From Peromyscus leucopus (taxonomy: Eukaryota > Chordata > Mammalia > Rodentia > Cricetidae): a DNA stretch of 64,000 bases. Under the pieces are notes generated by a model. It had not been told where the DNA came from, searched no databases, and saw nothing but the letters and a program-made list of their open reading frames with translations. The DNA lies in contig NC_051069.1 in assembly GCF_004664715.2 (NCBI RefSeq), forward strand, positions 74,298,647-74,362,646, read 5' to 3'. The position numbers and the translations under genes were made by a program. Positions 35,872 through 46,056 of the stretch are shown in pieces. Every line of letters begins with the position of its first letter. Positions within the stretch are counted from its first letter, which is position 1.

Positions 35872-35981
35872 TGTGTGTGTGTGTGTGTGTGCATATTATG
35901 TAAATGTGTATCTGTGTACACATATACTATGCATATACCTATGTTCTTTTATATTTATGTATATATATATAATTATATATA
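35872..35981. repeat. (GT)n and TA-rich low-complexity tract
   Basis: About 10 GT units, then alternating TA/TG sequence up to 'atatatataattatatata'. It leads into a B4 remnant. Confidence 0.85.
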
Positions 35982-35983
35982 TG

Positions 35984-36237
35984 GGGCCAGTATCTTGTGC
36001 ATTTTTAATCTCAGCACTGGTGAAGCAGAGATAGAGAGATCTCTGGGGCTTACTGAATGGCTAGCTTTATGGTCATCTAGGCAAGATTCATGCCAGAGGG
36101 AGATTGTCTCAAAGAAAAAACAAAACAAAGATCAACAGTGCCTGAGGAACAACACTCAAAGTTGTCTTATGACCTCCACATGCAGGCATACACCTGTGTA
36201 CAGGCACCTGAACACACACATGCTCTTCAACATGTGA
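35984..36237 (+). mobile_element. B4 SINE, 5'-truncated
   Basis: B1-like part 'tgcatttttaatctcagcac' (35998), 'gagggagattgtctcaaaga' (36096), then the B4-type right arm 'ttatgacctccacatgcagg' (36167) and a CA-rich tail continuing into the microsatellite. Confidence 0.75.
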
Positions 36238-36239
36238 AC

Positions 36240-36280
<41 letters not shown>

Positions 36281-36311
36281 CACACACACACATGCGGGGG
36301 GGGGAGGGGGG
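36238..36311. repeat. (CA)n microsatellite followed by a G-run
   Basis: Two CA blocks split by 'ctcc', then 'gcggggggggg' and 'aggggggg'. The G-run gives G4-type potential next to Z-DNA-prone CA. Confidence 0.95.
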
Positions 36312-36680
36312 CTATGTTAATATAATGTAGGTGATAAAATCAATGGTAAAATATATCTTGTAAGGACTGAAACTTTAGATTCATTCTTGCAATTAGTCTC
36401 TACTGACTGAATAATTACTGTGTTCTACAGTGAACTTGACACCAATGAACTGGAGTTCAGATCCTGAATGAAACTTTCTGTTCGAGACAAGAACAATTGC
36501 TTCAGGGTTTGTCTAAGTATCTGCTAAATAACAAAGCTTTATATAATATTTATGAAAAATAAGCCCATAAATGGTTGCTCTGCTATTTGTCTCCCGAGGA
36601 CACAATAACACTACACTGCTAAAATTTGCTGTTTAAAACTCTCATTTTTTTTTTCCCTTTAATAAGAATAAGGACCAAAA
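36312..36680. other. Unassigned AT-rich sequence
   Basis: Nothing recognised. Confidence 0.4.
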
Positions 36681-36866
36681 GGCTGGAGAGATGGCTCAGC
36701 AGTCAAGAGTACAAGACACTCTTACAAAGGACTCAGGTTCAGTTCCCAGCACCCATGAGGCAGCTCACAATGGACTGAAACTCCAGTTCCAGTAGACCCT
36801 TTTGGGGCCTCTGTGGACACTGTGTGCATGTGGTATACTAAGATACATGTAGTTGATAATCAAACT
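36681..36866 (+). mobile_element. B2 SINE
   Basis: 'ggctggagagatggctcagc' (36681), 'gactcaggttcagttcccag' with a B-box relative (36730), 'caggcagctcacaa'-type body (36759) and 'gtgtgcatgtggtatac' near the end. The A-rich tail is weak. Confidence 0.92.
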
Positions 36867-37310
36867 GAATATACTTTTTTTAATATATAATAGGATAATG
36901 ACTAAGAGAAAAAACTAAGGAGAAGACGTGTAATTCATCCATTGAGTGGGATAGTGTTGCCAAGGGAGTCAGAGGTCCTATGAGAACAGAGCAAGAGCCT
37001 GGTTCACCAACTTCGAGGAAGTAGGTATACACAGCAAAGTGTACTCCATTAGCATGAATTCTAGATTTCACTGTGTCTGATTTATTGCATCACAAAGGTT
37101 TAAGGCAACCCTTGTCATTTAAACTCTTTCTCTCAGCTCCCACATCTGTATAACAGAAATAAATGTGGGCACTTGGGTAGTTTATCAACATAGACACAAT
37201 AGTCTTTCCACACTGTATTTACACGCACCGTAGCTCCTTCCTTATATTTCCATTTCCCAAAGTCCAAGATGGTTTGTGACTCGTTGGCAAAAAAAAATTA
37301 AATATATTTA
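36867..37310. other. Unassigned sequence
   Basis: Nothing recognised. A short 'cacacacacatatataat' tract lies at its right end. Confidence 0.4.
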
Positions 37311-37720
37311 CACACACACATATATAATTGAAAGTGACATTGCTAATTTCCAGCCCCAACCTCAAGAGGCAGGATTCCCTCCCTGTCACTATTGGCTAGG
37401 TCTGTCTTTCTCGTAAGGTCATGATGTTTCCGATATGGAGACAAGCTGCTGAGTGATGAGAAATCACCTGAATCTGAGGCAGTGGAATCAGCCTGGTAGT
37501 CCCAATCAAGACCCTAGAAACAGAACTCATCAGAGCTCAGCTAAGATACGTTGCTGACTCCATGGTCTATAATCCATACACCAACCAGATCTAGACCAGC
37601 AGGACTACCCACTGGCTCAGCAATTAATGAGAAATGTTAAGTTATTTTGGCTGGAAGCTAAGCTTTAGGGTGCTTCCTTATACAGCTGTAGTGGACTGAT
37701 TCACAAGAGGAGGGGAGTAA
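37311..37720 (+). repeat. Candidate ancient MaLR-type LTR (MLT1-like)
   Basis: 'gacaagctgctgagtgatga' (37441), 'ctgaatctgaggcagtggaa' (37470), 'agaactcatcagagctcagc' (37522), 'attaatgagaaatgttaagt' (37623) and 'tttagggtgcttccttatac' (37664) follow the order of a mammal-wide MaLR LTR. Strongly diverged, so the call is tentative. Confidence 0.4.
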
Positions 37721-40074
37721 ATATAACACCATGTAAGTAGTTTTATATCATAAGGAGATAACTCTGAAAGTGAAGCGATGGTCCCAACTGCCTGTGAACG
37801 GAAGTCTGTTGGACTGCTAGCCCGAGTGTGTGCTGGTGAAAGACAATGCTCTGGTGGCTAGGTATGTGGCTTTTAGCATTGAGGCTCAGACCTCTCAAGT
37901 CCCTAATTTTCTGGGCAGATTAGTAGCTTCAGAGCAGAATGCTTGTCTACACTATTCCAAATCCTCTTCCTAACTTGCCAGATGGGATGGAATATAAGAT
38001 ATAAGGGATAAAGGAAGCCACTGTCAGTACCAATCTACATGATTCTTCTCAGATACCCAACTTAGCAGAGTTCCTGTCTATCCCATAGAAGTTCCTTTTC
38101 ATAGTGAGATGGTGAAGAGCAGTAGTGTCCTGGAAGTGTTTTTCTTCCCAGGCCAGTAGCATAGAAGCAGCCATCCCTTTTGGGCAAAAGCTCACAGTAC
38201 TTATTCACATGTAATTAGACTTTTAGATAGGTCACAATGTTATTGTGTTGTGTCTCAGCACACATGTTCCCGCTAACAGGCATGTCCTTTCCAATACATG
38301 GTAATGTAGGGGAATTGCCTAATGCACAACTATGAGCTAAGAGATAAATTCCCTGCCAACTTAACTCATGAGTTTCACCACGATACTTTGGCCTTGTCTT
38401 TGTTAAATTTAGTGCCTGCGTATTCCAAAGTCTTTCATAGAGGATCCATATGTGCTTTGGAAACAGCTACACACAGATTTTTTTTTAATGACTCCACTCT
38501 TTTTAGTTAATGTTTTCTTTCATAACTATGAAATTAATTACAAAGAACATTGACTCTTTCATGTTTTCTCTCCCCCCTCTGTCTTTCCCTCTTTCTCTCA
38601 ACCGTAAAAGCATTTAAGTTGTGGTTTCCAACCAATATAATGTACTTCCTAAATAAAATTGTACACCCAAGAAAACGCTTGCCTTAAGTAAAATATTTTT
38701 AAGAAAAAAAATCTTTTCTTAAAAAATAACAATAACATCTGTCATCACTTGAACATACAGAACAACATCTGTTTCCCTTCACACTAGATTCTACCTCCTA
38801 AAATTTGGAGAACTATGTATCCTCAGACTCATGAAATATTTCTTGAGCAAATAACAATGTGTTGGGGAATTTATAGTTATAGCATACAGAAACATGTTTG
38901 TAAAATTGACACTGTGAATAATTTAGCCCTGGAAGAAAGTATTTAATATTTTTGAAGGAGAGTTTTGTCTTGGAATCTAAAATAACTGACCTATAAACTA
39001 TTTCACCTGTGTATAAGATAATAGAGTCATTAAAAACAACAACAAGAAAACACCTCACTGGACAACCTTTCATGCATTGATAGAGATCTAGTCAGGGTGG
39101 GCATGAGACTTTCACAAGACATTTTAATTTGCACTGAATGATTCACCTGCACTGAAATAAAGTATACAACGGTCTTTCTACAAACAGCACAGGACGTTCG
39201 ACAACTCTTTGGTACCCTGATACTCTGTGACCTTCCTTAAATTATTTTTAGGAAGCCATGGGAAAAGCGAAAGTTCAAGTGACCCCACTGACCTTACGTT
39301 CATGAATAACTAATTCCTACAGTATGTCAAGCAGCTGGTCCCCGGGATGGATCAAACGGAGCAGGAACAGGACTCTTCTGCCTGGAATTCAACAGGAAGA
39401 GAACTGAGGGAGAAACAGTCCAGCACCACAGGGTCCTGAGCCGAGAGCTAGGAGAGGTTTGAAGGAACCAGAGCCTGAACATGTCATTAGTTTTCCCAAA
39501 CCCTCCTTTGAAACCTAACCCATTCAAGGAAGGACAGTCTTTACCAGTCTAAAAGTCTTTACCTGCCCTGCTGTCCCTCCAGCCTCCCCCACCTCTGGCT
39601 CAATCCTTTGCTACTGTCTCATGTGGCTTTGCCTCCTGTCATAATTGTGTCCTTTCCAGGACATACTCTTGATGCATGGAAAAGGTCTAGACCATGTCCT
39701 CATGCCCTGTGCTCTTGTCCCTTTCAAGTCTTTCTTCAAAAATCGTTTTCTCTGTGAGGTGTTTCTTACCCCACCCCAGATTGAAGCTTAAAGAGTCTGC
39801 CTCACGAATGCCGCACCCAGCTTCAGGTTTTCTTGCATAGTTAGCACTTATCATCTAACATACCTCCTTCCATGTTGGTTTGTTGGGTGCTTGCCTCTCA
39901 CCAAAATGACAGCTTCAAGAATTCCACTTCTGTCGTCTGGGTTGTTTCTGCAGAGCCCACGGCACTGCCTGGCACTAAAGGACTCGACGCCTACTTATTG
40001 ATGAATGAGATGAAGGAAGAACTGAAAGCAGAGGGGTTAACTAGCTACAAAACAATCTATCAAGGCTGAGCAAA
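37721..40074. other. Unassigned sequence, about 2.3 kb
   Basis: No recognised gene or repeat. AT-rich to about 39.1 kb, then closer to balanced from 39.3 to 40.0 kb. The frames at 39327-39527 (minus) and 39872-40069 (plus) show no support. Confidence 0.45.
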
Positions 40075-40220
40075 GTATCCCATCATAGGGCTCCAGCAAA
40101 AGCCAGTTCATGCACCCAGGATAAGTCCTATTCCCACTGCCAGAGGTCTCACAAACAGATCAGGCCATACAACTTTCACCCATATTCAGAGAGTCTAGTT
40201 CAGTTCCATGTAGAGTTTGT
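40075..40220 (-). mobile_element. LINE-1 fragment, inverted 5' part
   Basis: 'ggctccagcaaaagccagtt' (40089), 'ggataagtcctattcccact' (40119) and 'gaggtctcacaaacagatca' (40143) are complements of LINE-1 text also seen at 15880-15960. It joins a sense 3' end just to its right. The junction is placed only roughly. Confidence 0.6.
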
Positions 40221-40336
40221 TGACTACCCAAGGGAGGCCTTAACCCCTCTGAGGAGTTGATCAGAGCGGGGAGGGTGGGTGGGATGGGGGAGGTGAGGAA
40301 ATGGGAGAAGGGGAGGGAGGGGGAACTGGGGTTGGT
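40221..40336 (+). mobile_element. LINE-1 3' end, sense (left piece, split by a solo LTR)
   Basis: G-rich 3' end 'gagaaggggagggaggggga' (40304) followed by 'actggggttggt'. The continuation 'atgtaaaatttttaaaaatt' lies after the LTR at 40726. Confidence 0.7.
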
Positions 40337-40719
40337 TGTTGGGTGATGGTGCTCTGCGTGCTGTGAATGTGTTGTTCCCATTGGTTGATAAATAAAATGC
40401 TGATTGGCCAGTAGCCAGGCAGGAAGTATAGGCGGGATAAACAGACAAGGAGAATTCTTGGAAGAGGAAGGCTGGGTCAAGAGTCACCAACCCAGACACA
40501 GAGGAAGCAAGATGTGAAGGCAGAACTGAGGAAAGGTACCAAGCCATGTGGTTAAACATAAATAAGAATTATGGGTTAATTTAAGTGTAAGAGCTAGTCA
40601 ATAATAAGCCTAAGCTAATGGCCAAGCAATTTTAATTAATATAAGCATCTGAATGATTATTTTATAAGCGGCTACAGGGTCTATGGGGCCAGGCAGAACC
40701 GGAGAAAACTTTAGCTACA
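40337..40719 (+). mobile_element. Solo LTR, cricetid ERVK-like family A
   Basis: 383 bp, TG ('tgttgggtgatggtgctctg') to CA ('aactttagctaca'), with an exact 6-bp TSD 'gttggt' at 40331-40336 and 40720-40725. It contains 'ggttgataaataaaatgctg', 'aggaagtataggcgggataa', 'ccatgtggttaaacataaat' and 'tatgggttaatttaagtg'. Same family as 24410-24756 and 41428-41812, opposite orientation. Minus-strand frames across it (40160-40559) are incidental. Confidence 0.94.
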
Positions 40720-40725
40720 GTTGGT

Positions 40726-40768
40726 ATGTAAAATTTTTAAAAATTAAAAATAAATTAAACAACAAAAA
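40726..40768 (+). mobile_element. LINE-1 3' terminus and A-rich tail (right piece)
   Basis: 'atgtaaaatttttaaaaatt' then 'aaaaataaattaaacaacaa', completing 40221-40336. The text just outside the element, 'acaaaacaatctat' (left, near 40050) and 'aaaaaaccaatccatt' (right), could be an aged TSD. Confidence 0.7.
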
Positions 40769-40814
40769 ACCAATCCATTGTAGAAAAGAGCAGCAAAGCA
40801 TGATTGAACACTGT

Positions 40815-40870
40815 GATGATTAGTCTTATGTCAACTGGAAAGAGCTGGAGCTATAAGAAAGGAAGGAACC
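40815..40870 (+). repeat. Old rodent repeat, part 1 of 3 (host of two nested LTR elements)
   Basis: 'gatgattagtcttatgtcaa' (40817) and 'gctggagctataagaaagga' open a plus-oriented repeat that resumes at 41343 and again at 42381. It ends with the left TSD 'ggaacc' of the LTR at 40871. Confidence 0.7.
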
Positions 40871-41342
40871 TGTCAAATCTTAGATGGTCTTTTAATAAAA
40901 AGCCAGAGCCAGATATAGGGGTGAAAGCTGAAAGATCAGAGGAGCAGAACAGCCAGCCACTAGTTCTTACCTCTACAAATTACTCATTCTAAAGAGAGTG
41001 AGTTCCTGTTTCCTTATACCTTATATACCTTTCTGTGCCCTGCCATATTGCTTCCTGGGATTAAAGGCATGTGTGCTTCCCAAGCAAAGGCATGAGATCT
41101 CAAATGTTGGGATTAAAGGTGTGTGCCACCACTGCCTGGCTCTGTTTCTCTCCTATACTGGATCAATCTTATGTAGCCCCGTGTGGCCTTGAACTCTCAG
41201 AGATCCAGACCGATACTTGTCTCCCAAGTGATGGGATTAAATGTGTATGCCACCACTGCCTGACCTCTATGTCTAATCTAGTGGCTGGCTCTGTCCTCTC
41301 ATCTTCAGGCAAGTTTAATAGGGTACACAATATATCACTACA
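40871..41342 (-). mobile_element. Solo LTR, cricetid family B, with B1-like modules
   Basis: 472 bp; 'tgtcaaatcttaga' to 'atatatcactaca' on plus, bounded by an exact 6-bp TSD 'ggaacc' (40865-40870 and 41343-41348). The minus strand contains B1-like text three times ('cctttaatccca' variants; plus-strand 'gggattaaaggcatgtgtgc' at 41058, 'gggattaaaggtgtgtgcca' at 41110 and 'gggattaaatgtgtatgcca' at 41233), one with a B-box relative. A TATA-like 'tatataagg' (41021-41029 as complement) and an early worn polyadenylation signal are present. Same family as 49030-49406 and 54669-55138. Confidence 0.92.
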
Positions 41343-41427
41343 GGAACCTCAACTGAGAAAATGCCTCCATAAGATCCAACTGTAAGGCATTTTGTTAATT
41401 GATGATTGGTAGGGGAGGGCACACAGC
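41343..41427 (+). repeat. Old rodent repeat, part 2 of 3
   Basis: 'aacctcaactgagaaaatgc' (41346) and 'tccaactgtaaggcattttg' (41376) continue the repeat of 40815-40870. It ends with the TSD 'acacagc' (41421-41427) of the next insertion. Confidence 0.75.
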
Positions 41428-41812
41428 TGTAGCTAGAGTTTTCCTGCCTTGCCCACAGTTAGGACAAATGTCTGTCACCTGCCAGTCCCACAGCTGCTCA
41501 GACCCAACCAAGTAAACACAGGGACTTATATTGCTTACAAACTGTATGGCCGTGGCAGGCTTCTTGCTAACGGTTCTTATAGCTTAAATTAATCCATTTC
41601 TATAAATCTATACCTTGCCACGTGGCTTGTGGCTTACCGGCGTCTTCACATGCGGCTTGTCATGGTGGCAGCTGGCAGTTTCTCTGCCTCAGCCTTCTGC
41701 TTCCCAGAACTCTCCTCTCTCCTTGTCCCACCTACTTCCTGCCTGTCCACTGGCCAATCAGTGTTTTATTTATTGACCAATCAGAGCAATTTGACATACA
41801 GACCATCCCACA
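41428..41812 (-). mobile_element. 3' LTR of a provirus remnant, family A
   Basis: 385 bp; minus strand starts 'tgtgggatggtctgtatg' and ends 'aactctagctaca'. Contains 'aggcaggaagtaggtgggac'-type text, 'cacgtggcaaggtatagatt' and 'tttataagc'-type ends of family A. A polypurine tract directly precedes it (plus 41817-41835), which marks it as a 3' LTR and not a solo LTR. Confidence 0.93.
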
Positions 41813-42380
41813 ATACTTCCCCTTTTCTTTTTTTTAAAAAGGAAGATTTTAACTTTTACACATCTCCAAAGCCAGCTTGGTATGTTTGGAAATTTGGGCG
41901 TAGCTTCTCTTACTACTTCCTGCTGGAGGGGGGTGCTGTATCTTATGGGGACACAAAGAAAATTTTAGGATCATGGAGTAGTCCGTGAGGCTGTATCGTC
42001 TGAGCCAGTTGCCTTGAAACCATTCTGGATGTTGGATCATCTGGGCCATGGTGTCATCAGAGACCTTTCAGGTGGTCTTGGCTGGTCAAACCTGATGTAT
42101 CTTAATCTGGAACAAATCCATAGCCTCTGGCTTTCTGTAGAAACAAAAACAGAGCCTCCTTTCCAAAACAACATATCCTTACATCCAAATTTTGAAGTCA
42201 AGGTACCTTTAAAATATACATCTTGGCATAACTCAACAGCTTTTGTAATCAAATGTTTTTCTTCAGTTACAAATATCAAAGAGAACATAATCCAGAATCT
42301 CTGTGTGGTAGCCATCTTTACGTGGCTTATTACCTTTACTGTTTTTTTAAACACTTTATTTTTAGATACTATTGTTTATA
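41813..42380 (-). mobile_element. Internal 3' end of the provirus remnant (polypurine tract, pol tail)
   Basis: 568 bp of endogenous retrovirus internal sequence on the minus strand. Next to the LTR is a polypurine tract (8 A, G, 4 A, 4 G, 2 A) four bases from the LTR start. Upstream, the minus frame 42037-42354 shows Trp-Lys-Gly-Gly, then Val-Phe-Val-Ser and Trp-Ile, a spacing like the C-terminal tail of betaretrovirus-type integrases. It then runs to the 3' end without an env gene. It is truncated: gag, most of pol and the 5' LTR are absent, and no functional product is possible. 'acacagc' at 42380-42386 repeats 41421-41427. Confidence 0.7.
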
Positions 42381-42655
42381 CACAGCCCTTTGTGGGTGGT
42401 AGCATCTCTAGTCAGATGGTTCTGGGTTCTATAACAAATTTGGCTGAGCAAGACATGATGAACAAGCCAGTAAGCAGTTCTCCTCCATGGTCTCTGCATC
42501 AGCACTTGTCTCTAGGTTTCTGCCATTTGAGTTCCTTCCCTGACTTCCCTCAGTGATGTTACTTGGAAGTAAAAGCTGAAATAAACCCTTTCCTTGCAAC
42601 GTGCTTTTGATCATAGTGTTTCATCACAGTAACAGTAACCCAAACTAGGGCAGAC
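42381..42655 (+). repeat. Old rodent repeat, part 3 of 3
   Basis: 'ttctgggttctataacaaat' (42419), 'ggctgagcaagacatgatga' (42441), 'ccatggtctctgcatcagca' (42485), 'aaaagctgaaataaaccctt' (42570) and 'agtaacccaaactagggcag' (42634) complete the host repeat. The 180-codon frame 42014-42556 crosses the ERV/repeat border and is not a gene. Confidence 0.8.
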
Positions 42656-42914
42656 ACCAATCCATATTCCCTGTGTGCAAATCAAGCAACATGACAGCAG
42701 AATGTGAAAGGCTCCTGAGTGCTATGGGGAAGCCAGCCTAAAACATTATCCTACTCACATCTATGAAAACCTTGATTACTCCAACCAGATCCTCTCTTAA
42801 TCTCTCGTTGATCAATCATCAATTAGCATTTCAGTTTTATAGATAAGAAACTTGATGTGCAAGTAACTAAAAGAATAGCTTCAAGTTGGAAGGAGAAATG
42901 CTGAGATCACTTTT

Positions 42915-42998
42915 GGGGGCTAGGGGTCTATCTCAGTGATAGGAGCATTTGCCTAGCTCCCTATAGGGGCCCTAGATCACTGGCACTGTCCACAAATT
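42915..42998 (+). mobile_element. ID-like tRNA-derived SINE
   Basis: 'gggggctaggggtctatctc' (42915), 'agtgataggagcatttgcct' (42935) and 'ccctagatcactggcactgt' (42969), ending in an A-rich 'aaagcaaacaaac' tail. Tail and B box are worn. Confidence 0.75.
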
Positions 42999-43334
42999 AA
43001 AGCAAACAAACACCAAATTCTGCCTTCTAGAAGGTTTTTAAAATTGTTACACCCATACGATTGCATTCATTGTTAGCTCTTCTGATACCAAACTTTTAAA
43101 ATGCTGTTCAGAGTGCCCACAGCCTTTCAGATAAATTGCCAGGACATGGGCTATTAGTACAGGCTTATCTGCAGTCCATCTCTCATTTGGCCTCAAGCTT
43201 TTGTGACTGTTATTCTGAATTCTATGAATAGTAGTATAACAAGGAACTTTCTGAATAATTTGATTACATGCACGTGTGTGTGGGGTATAGGACATGTGTG
43301 CGTGGAGTGGGTTTGCATGTGGAGTGGGGGTATG
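42999..43334. other. Unassigned sequence
   Basis: No gene or repeat recognised before the microsatellite. Confidence 0.4.
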
Positions 43335-43369
<35 letters not shown>

Positions 43370-43383
43370 TGTGTGTGTGTGTG
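43335..43383. repeat. (GT)n microsatellite
   Basis: About 24 GT units with one 'at' interruption near 43362. It produces the Cys/Val and His/Thr repeat frames on the two strands. Confidence 0.97.
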
Positions 43384-45878
43384 CATGCAACTTGGTTGGG
43401 TTTCTATTTCAGAGGAATATCAATCATAAAAGACTCCAGGCCCACTTTGAACAAATCTGATCACTCCGAAACAAATAGGTAAATTAAAAAGCAAGCAACA
43501 AAGCATAACAGACACCTTCGGGGAAATTAAATGAAAAGAAGCAGGAAGGAGAAAGGACAGCAACTTTTATAAAGTTAGATAAAGAAAGTGCTAAAGTCTC
43601 AGAATTTTTAACACTGCCTTACCTTCTGTGTGATTGGTTTCTCAAGGAAACTGTTCTTCTGTGAATCCAACAGCATAGGAACCAAAGAGCTTAGCCTTCT
43701 CCACACAACCTTAAACCTGTAATCAAAAGCATCAAAGTGGAGAATGTCATCACCAAGTTCATTCTTCAGGTCCTTTAAGGGAGCAGTATCTGATAAACCA
43801 TGAGTTTCTTGGAGTCACAGAGAGGAGACAGAACATGACAACCCCAGGAGCTGTCTTTTCCTTCTCATTGGTTACCATCTGCAGAGCATGAGCTTCACTA
43901 AGCTGAGGAAGAGTGTGGGTAACAGGGCAAGTGAGGTCCCAAATACCAGCTGTGATCAAACGAGCCTCCTAGTGTTTTCACTGGTCAACCAGTTGATTTA
44001 TACGTCCTTGAGCTTAGACTTTCATCAGACTTAAAGAAGAAAAGCCCCAGTGCCTGGAAACATCACTACAGAAGCACAGCTGTCTAGGGGAGAGAGCACT
44101 CATCCTCGCCAATAGATTCTAATGAAATCATTGTAAATGTTGGCCATTGGTGAGAAAGGAAATTTGAAGTGTAATAGTGTACTTGAATGAGAACAATTCC
44201 TATGTTATTAGTAAAGGGAATTATTTTCTTGTTGTTTGTTCCAGGAATGTGATATGTATTCAATTTGTAAAATCTTCATATTTTCTCCAGTTGCTTAAAC
44301 ACTGCTTAGAACATGTCTGAATTAGACAGGCATATTTCCTCTGACATGCACTTCAGTGAAGCAAACATAAACATTCAGCTTTTCTGCTGAGTCAAGTGTT
44401 TATATGTACTTGTAGGACCTTCAGAGGCAAGGAAAGACCAGAAATGTATCAGATCCAATGACTCCTAAAACTAGGCACACAAACTTTACTCTAAATACTT
44501 GTTATGGTTTGATTATCTAAACACTCCAAAAATCCATATCTTGAAATGCTGCCCTTCTTGGTAATATTAGGAGACAAAGCCTTCCAGACAAATGGTTCAT
44601 AGGTGAGACAACACAGTATTCTTTTGAAATATAACTAGAAGTATCTCCCATTCTTGAATAATTAAAATAAGATCACATACAGAGATTCACAAAAGTGAAT
44701 ATTAAGTAAACAGAAGAAAATGAAGAGAAAGGAGAGGAGGAGGGGGAGGGAGGCTTGTCATCGGGATTCTGTTCTACACGTAACGCATTTACCACAAAGC
44801 CAAGAGTTTTTAAGGCTAAGACATTAATTGGGACAATTTGTTTTAAGGATAAGAATTTCTTTTGAGGCAAGAAAGTACGTTGCACAGCTTGCAAGAGGCA
44901 ACTTTGCAGCAGATATTGTCATCAAAATAGAGAGCAGGTTACTGACTATAGGAAAAGCCCTGCAAGGAATGGTCACTGATGCCCTCAGTAGGGAACATAA
45001 GAGCACAGTGGATCATCCACCACTCGAAGAGCACCAGGCCTGCCTTTATGGAGTTAAACCACATATGCATGGACTGTAGGATGTTTCAGGAAGTCTATAA
45101 ACTTGGAGACCAGAAGGGGTTTTGGTTGGTGGTTGTCTGTTAGTGCATTTAGAGTCTCAAACAAAGTGAATAAAAGATTAAAAACAGAAAAGTTCCTCAG
45201 ACCACAGACTCTCTGAAGATCTCCTCTGGCATCAGTACTTTACAATGTCATTAGATTTAAATCATTCTCGGAAAAGTCATTAACCAATCACAGTAGAAAA
45301 TGGTTTGACAACCAGCAATGAAACCATTGAAATATTATAATATTTGTCAAATAAAATTTGTTTTACACAATTGCTTTCTTAAAATTATCAAATACTAAGA
45401 TTTAGCTAAATGGGGGGAAACACCCTCCCATTTTAAGAGTTAAAATAAAAAAAAATTCAACTCACCAGCATACCTGAAAAAAAGAATCTAACGTTATCCA
45501 CTTTAAAAGAATTAGAATGAAGTACGTTTATATTTAATGAAATTTAAGCTTGGTTGTGGAAGAGAAAAGGGAACCAATACTCTGAAGATATTGCATTAGA
45601 ACAATTGCATGGAAATACATAGAAACAGAGCTGTTCAGAGAAGCCCAGCTATGATTTATTTCCCAGACCAGGGCATTATTATCAGACCATGAATGAAAAG
45701 CTCTAGCCGAACAGCTTCGAGACACTGACAGAGGAGAGACACACTTCCTCTGTTGAAAATTGACTGAATTGTGTCTGTGAAAGAAAGTTAAATACTGGTT
45801 CCCAGTTTTAATTTTATTATCCTTATATTCTTTATAATACATATACATAATAAAATTTAAGAATTTCATCATAAGTAT
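43384..45878. other. Unassigned sequence, about 2.5 kb
   Basis: No gene recognised. The part at 44502-44620 ('gttatggtttgattatctaa', 'aatccatatcttgaaatgct') resembles the opening of an ancient MaLR LTR but is too short to be sure. The 83-codon plus frame at 44828-45079 and the 116-codon minus frame at 45534-45884 lack domain support. Confidence 0.4.
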
Positions 45879-45889
45879 ACACAATTTTT

Positions 45890-46056
45890 TTTTTTTTGCT
45901 TACAAACTGTATGGCCATGGCAGGCTTCTTGTTAACTGTTCTTATAGCTTAAATTAATCCATTTCCATAAATCTATACCTTGCCACGTGGCTGGTGGCTT
46001 ACCAGCGTCTTCACATGCTGCTGGTCATGGCGGTGGCTGCAGTGTCTCTCCGATAA
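45890..46056 (-). mobile_element. Retroposed LTR fragment (family A) with poly-A and TSD
   Basis: About 153 bp of the middle of a family A LTR on the minus strand ('agagacactgcagccaccgc' to 'ccatacagtttgtaagc'), followed directly by 13 or so A (plus-strand T-run 45885-45897). The element is flanked by the 11-bp repeat 'acacaattttt' (45879-45889 and 46057-46067). The minus-strand entry site reads 'ctaatt' then 'aaaaa', matching the TT/AAAA target of LINE-1 endonuclease. LTRs integrated by integrase would have 6-bp duplications and no poly-A, so this looks like an LTR RNA copied in by LINE-1 machinery. Confidence 0.8.

Noticed and set aside
36109..36320. Cys/Val and His/Thr repeat proteins
   Set aside because: They are produced by the CA microsatellite. 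The same holds at 27880-28224, 33028-33324, 43193-43482 and 46227-46519.
40160..40559. Pro/Ser-rich minus-strand frames of 106 and 111 codons
   Set aside because: They run antisense through the LINE-1 G-rich 3' end and a solo LTR.
42014..42556. The longest plus-strand open frame, 180 codons
   Set aside because: It runs antisense through the provirus remnant, crosses its border at 42380 and continues in an unrelated old repeat. A real gene would not be built that way.
44828..45079. 83-codon plus frame opposite a minus frame
   Set aside because: Both strands are open in the same place, and neither translation shows a known motif.
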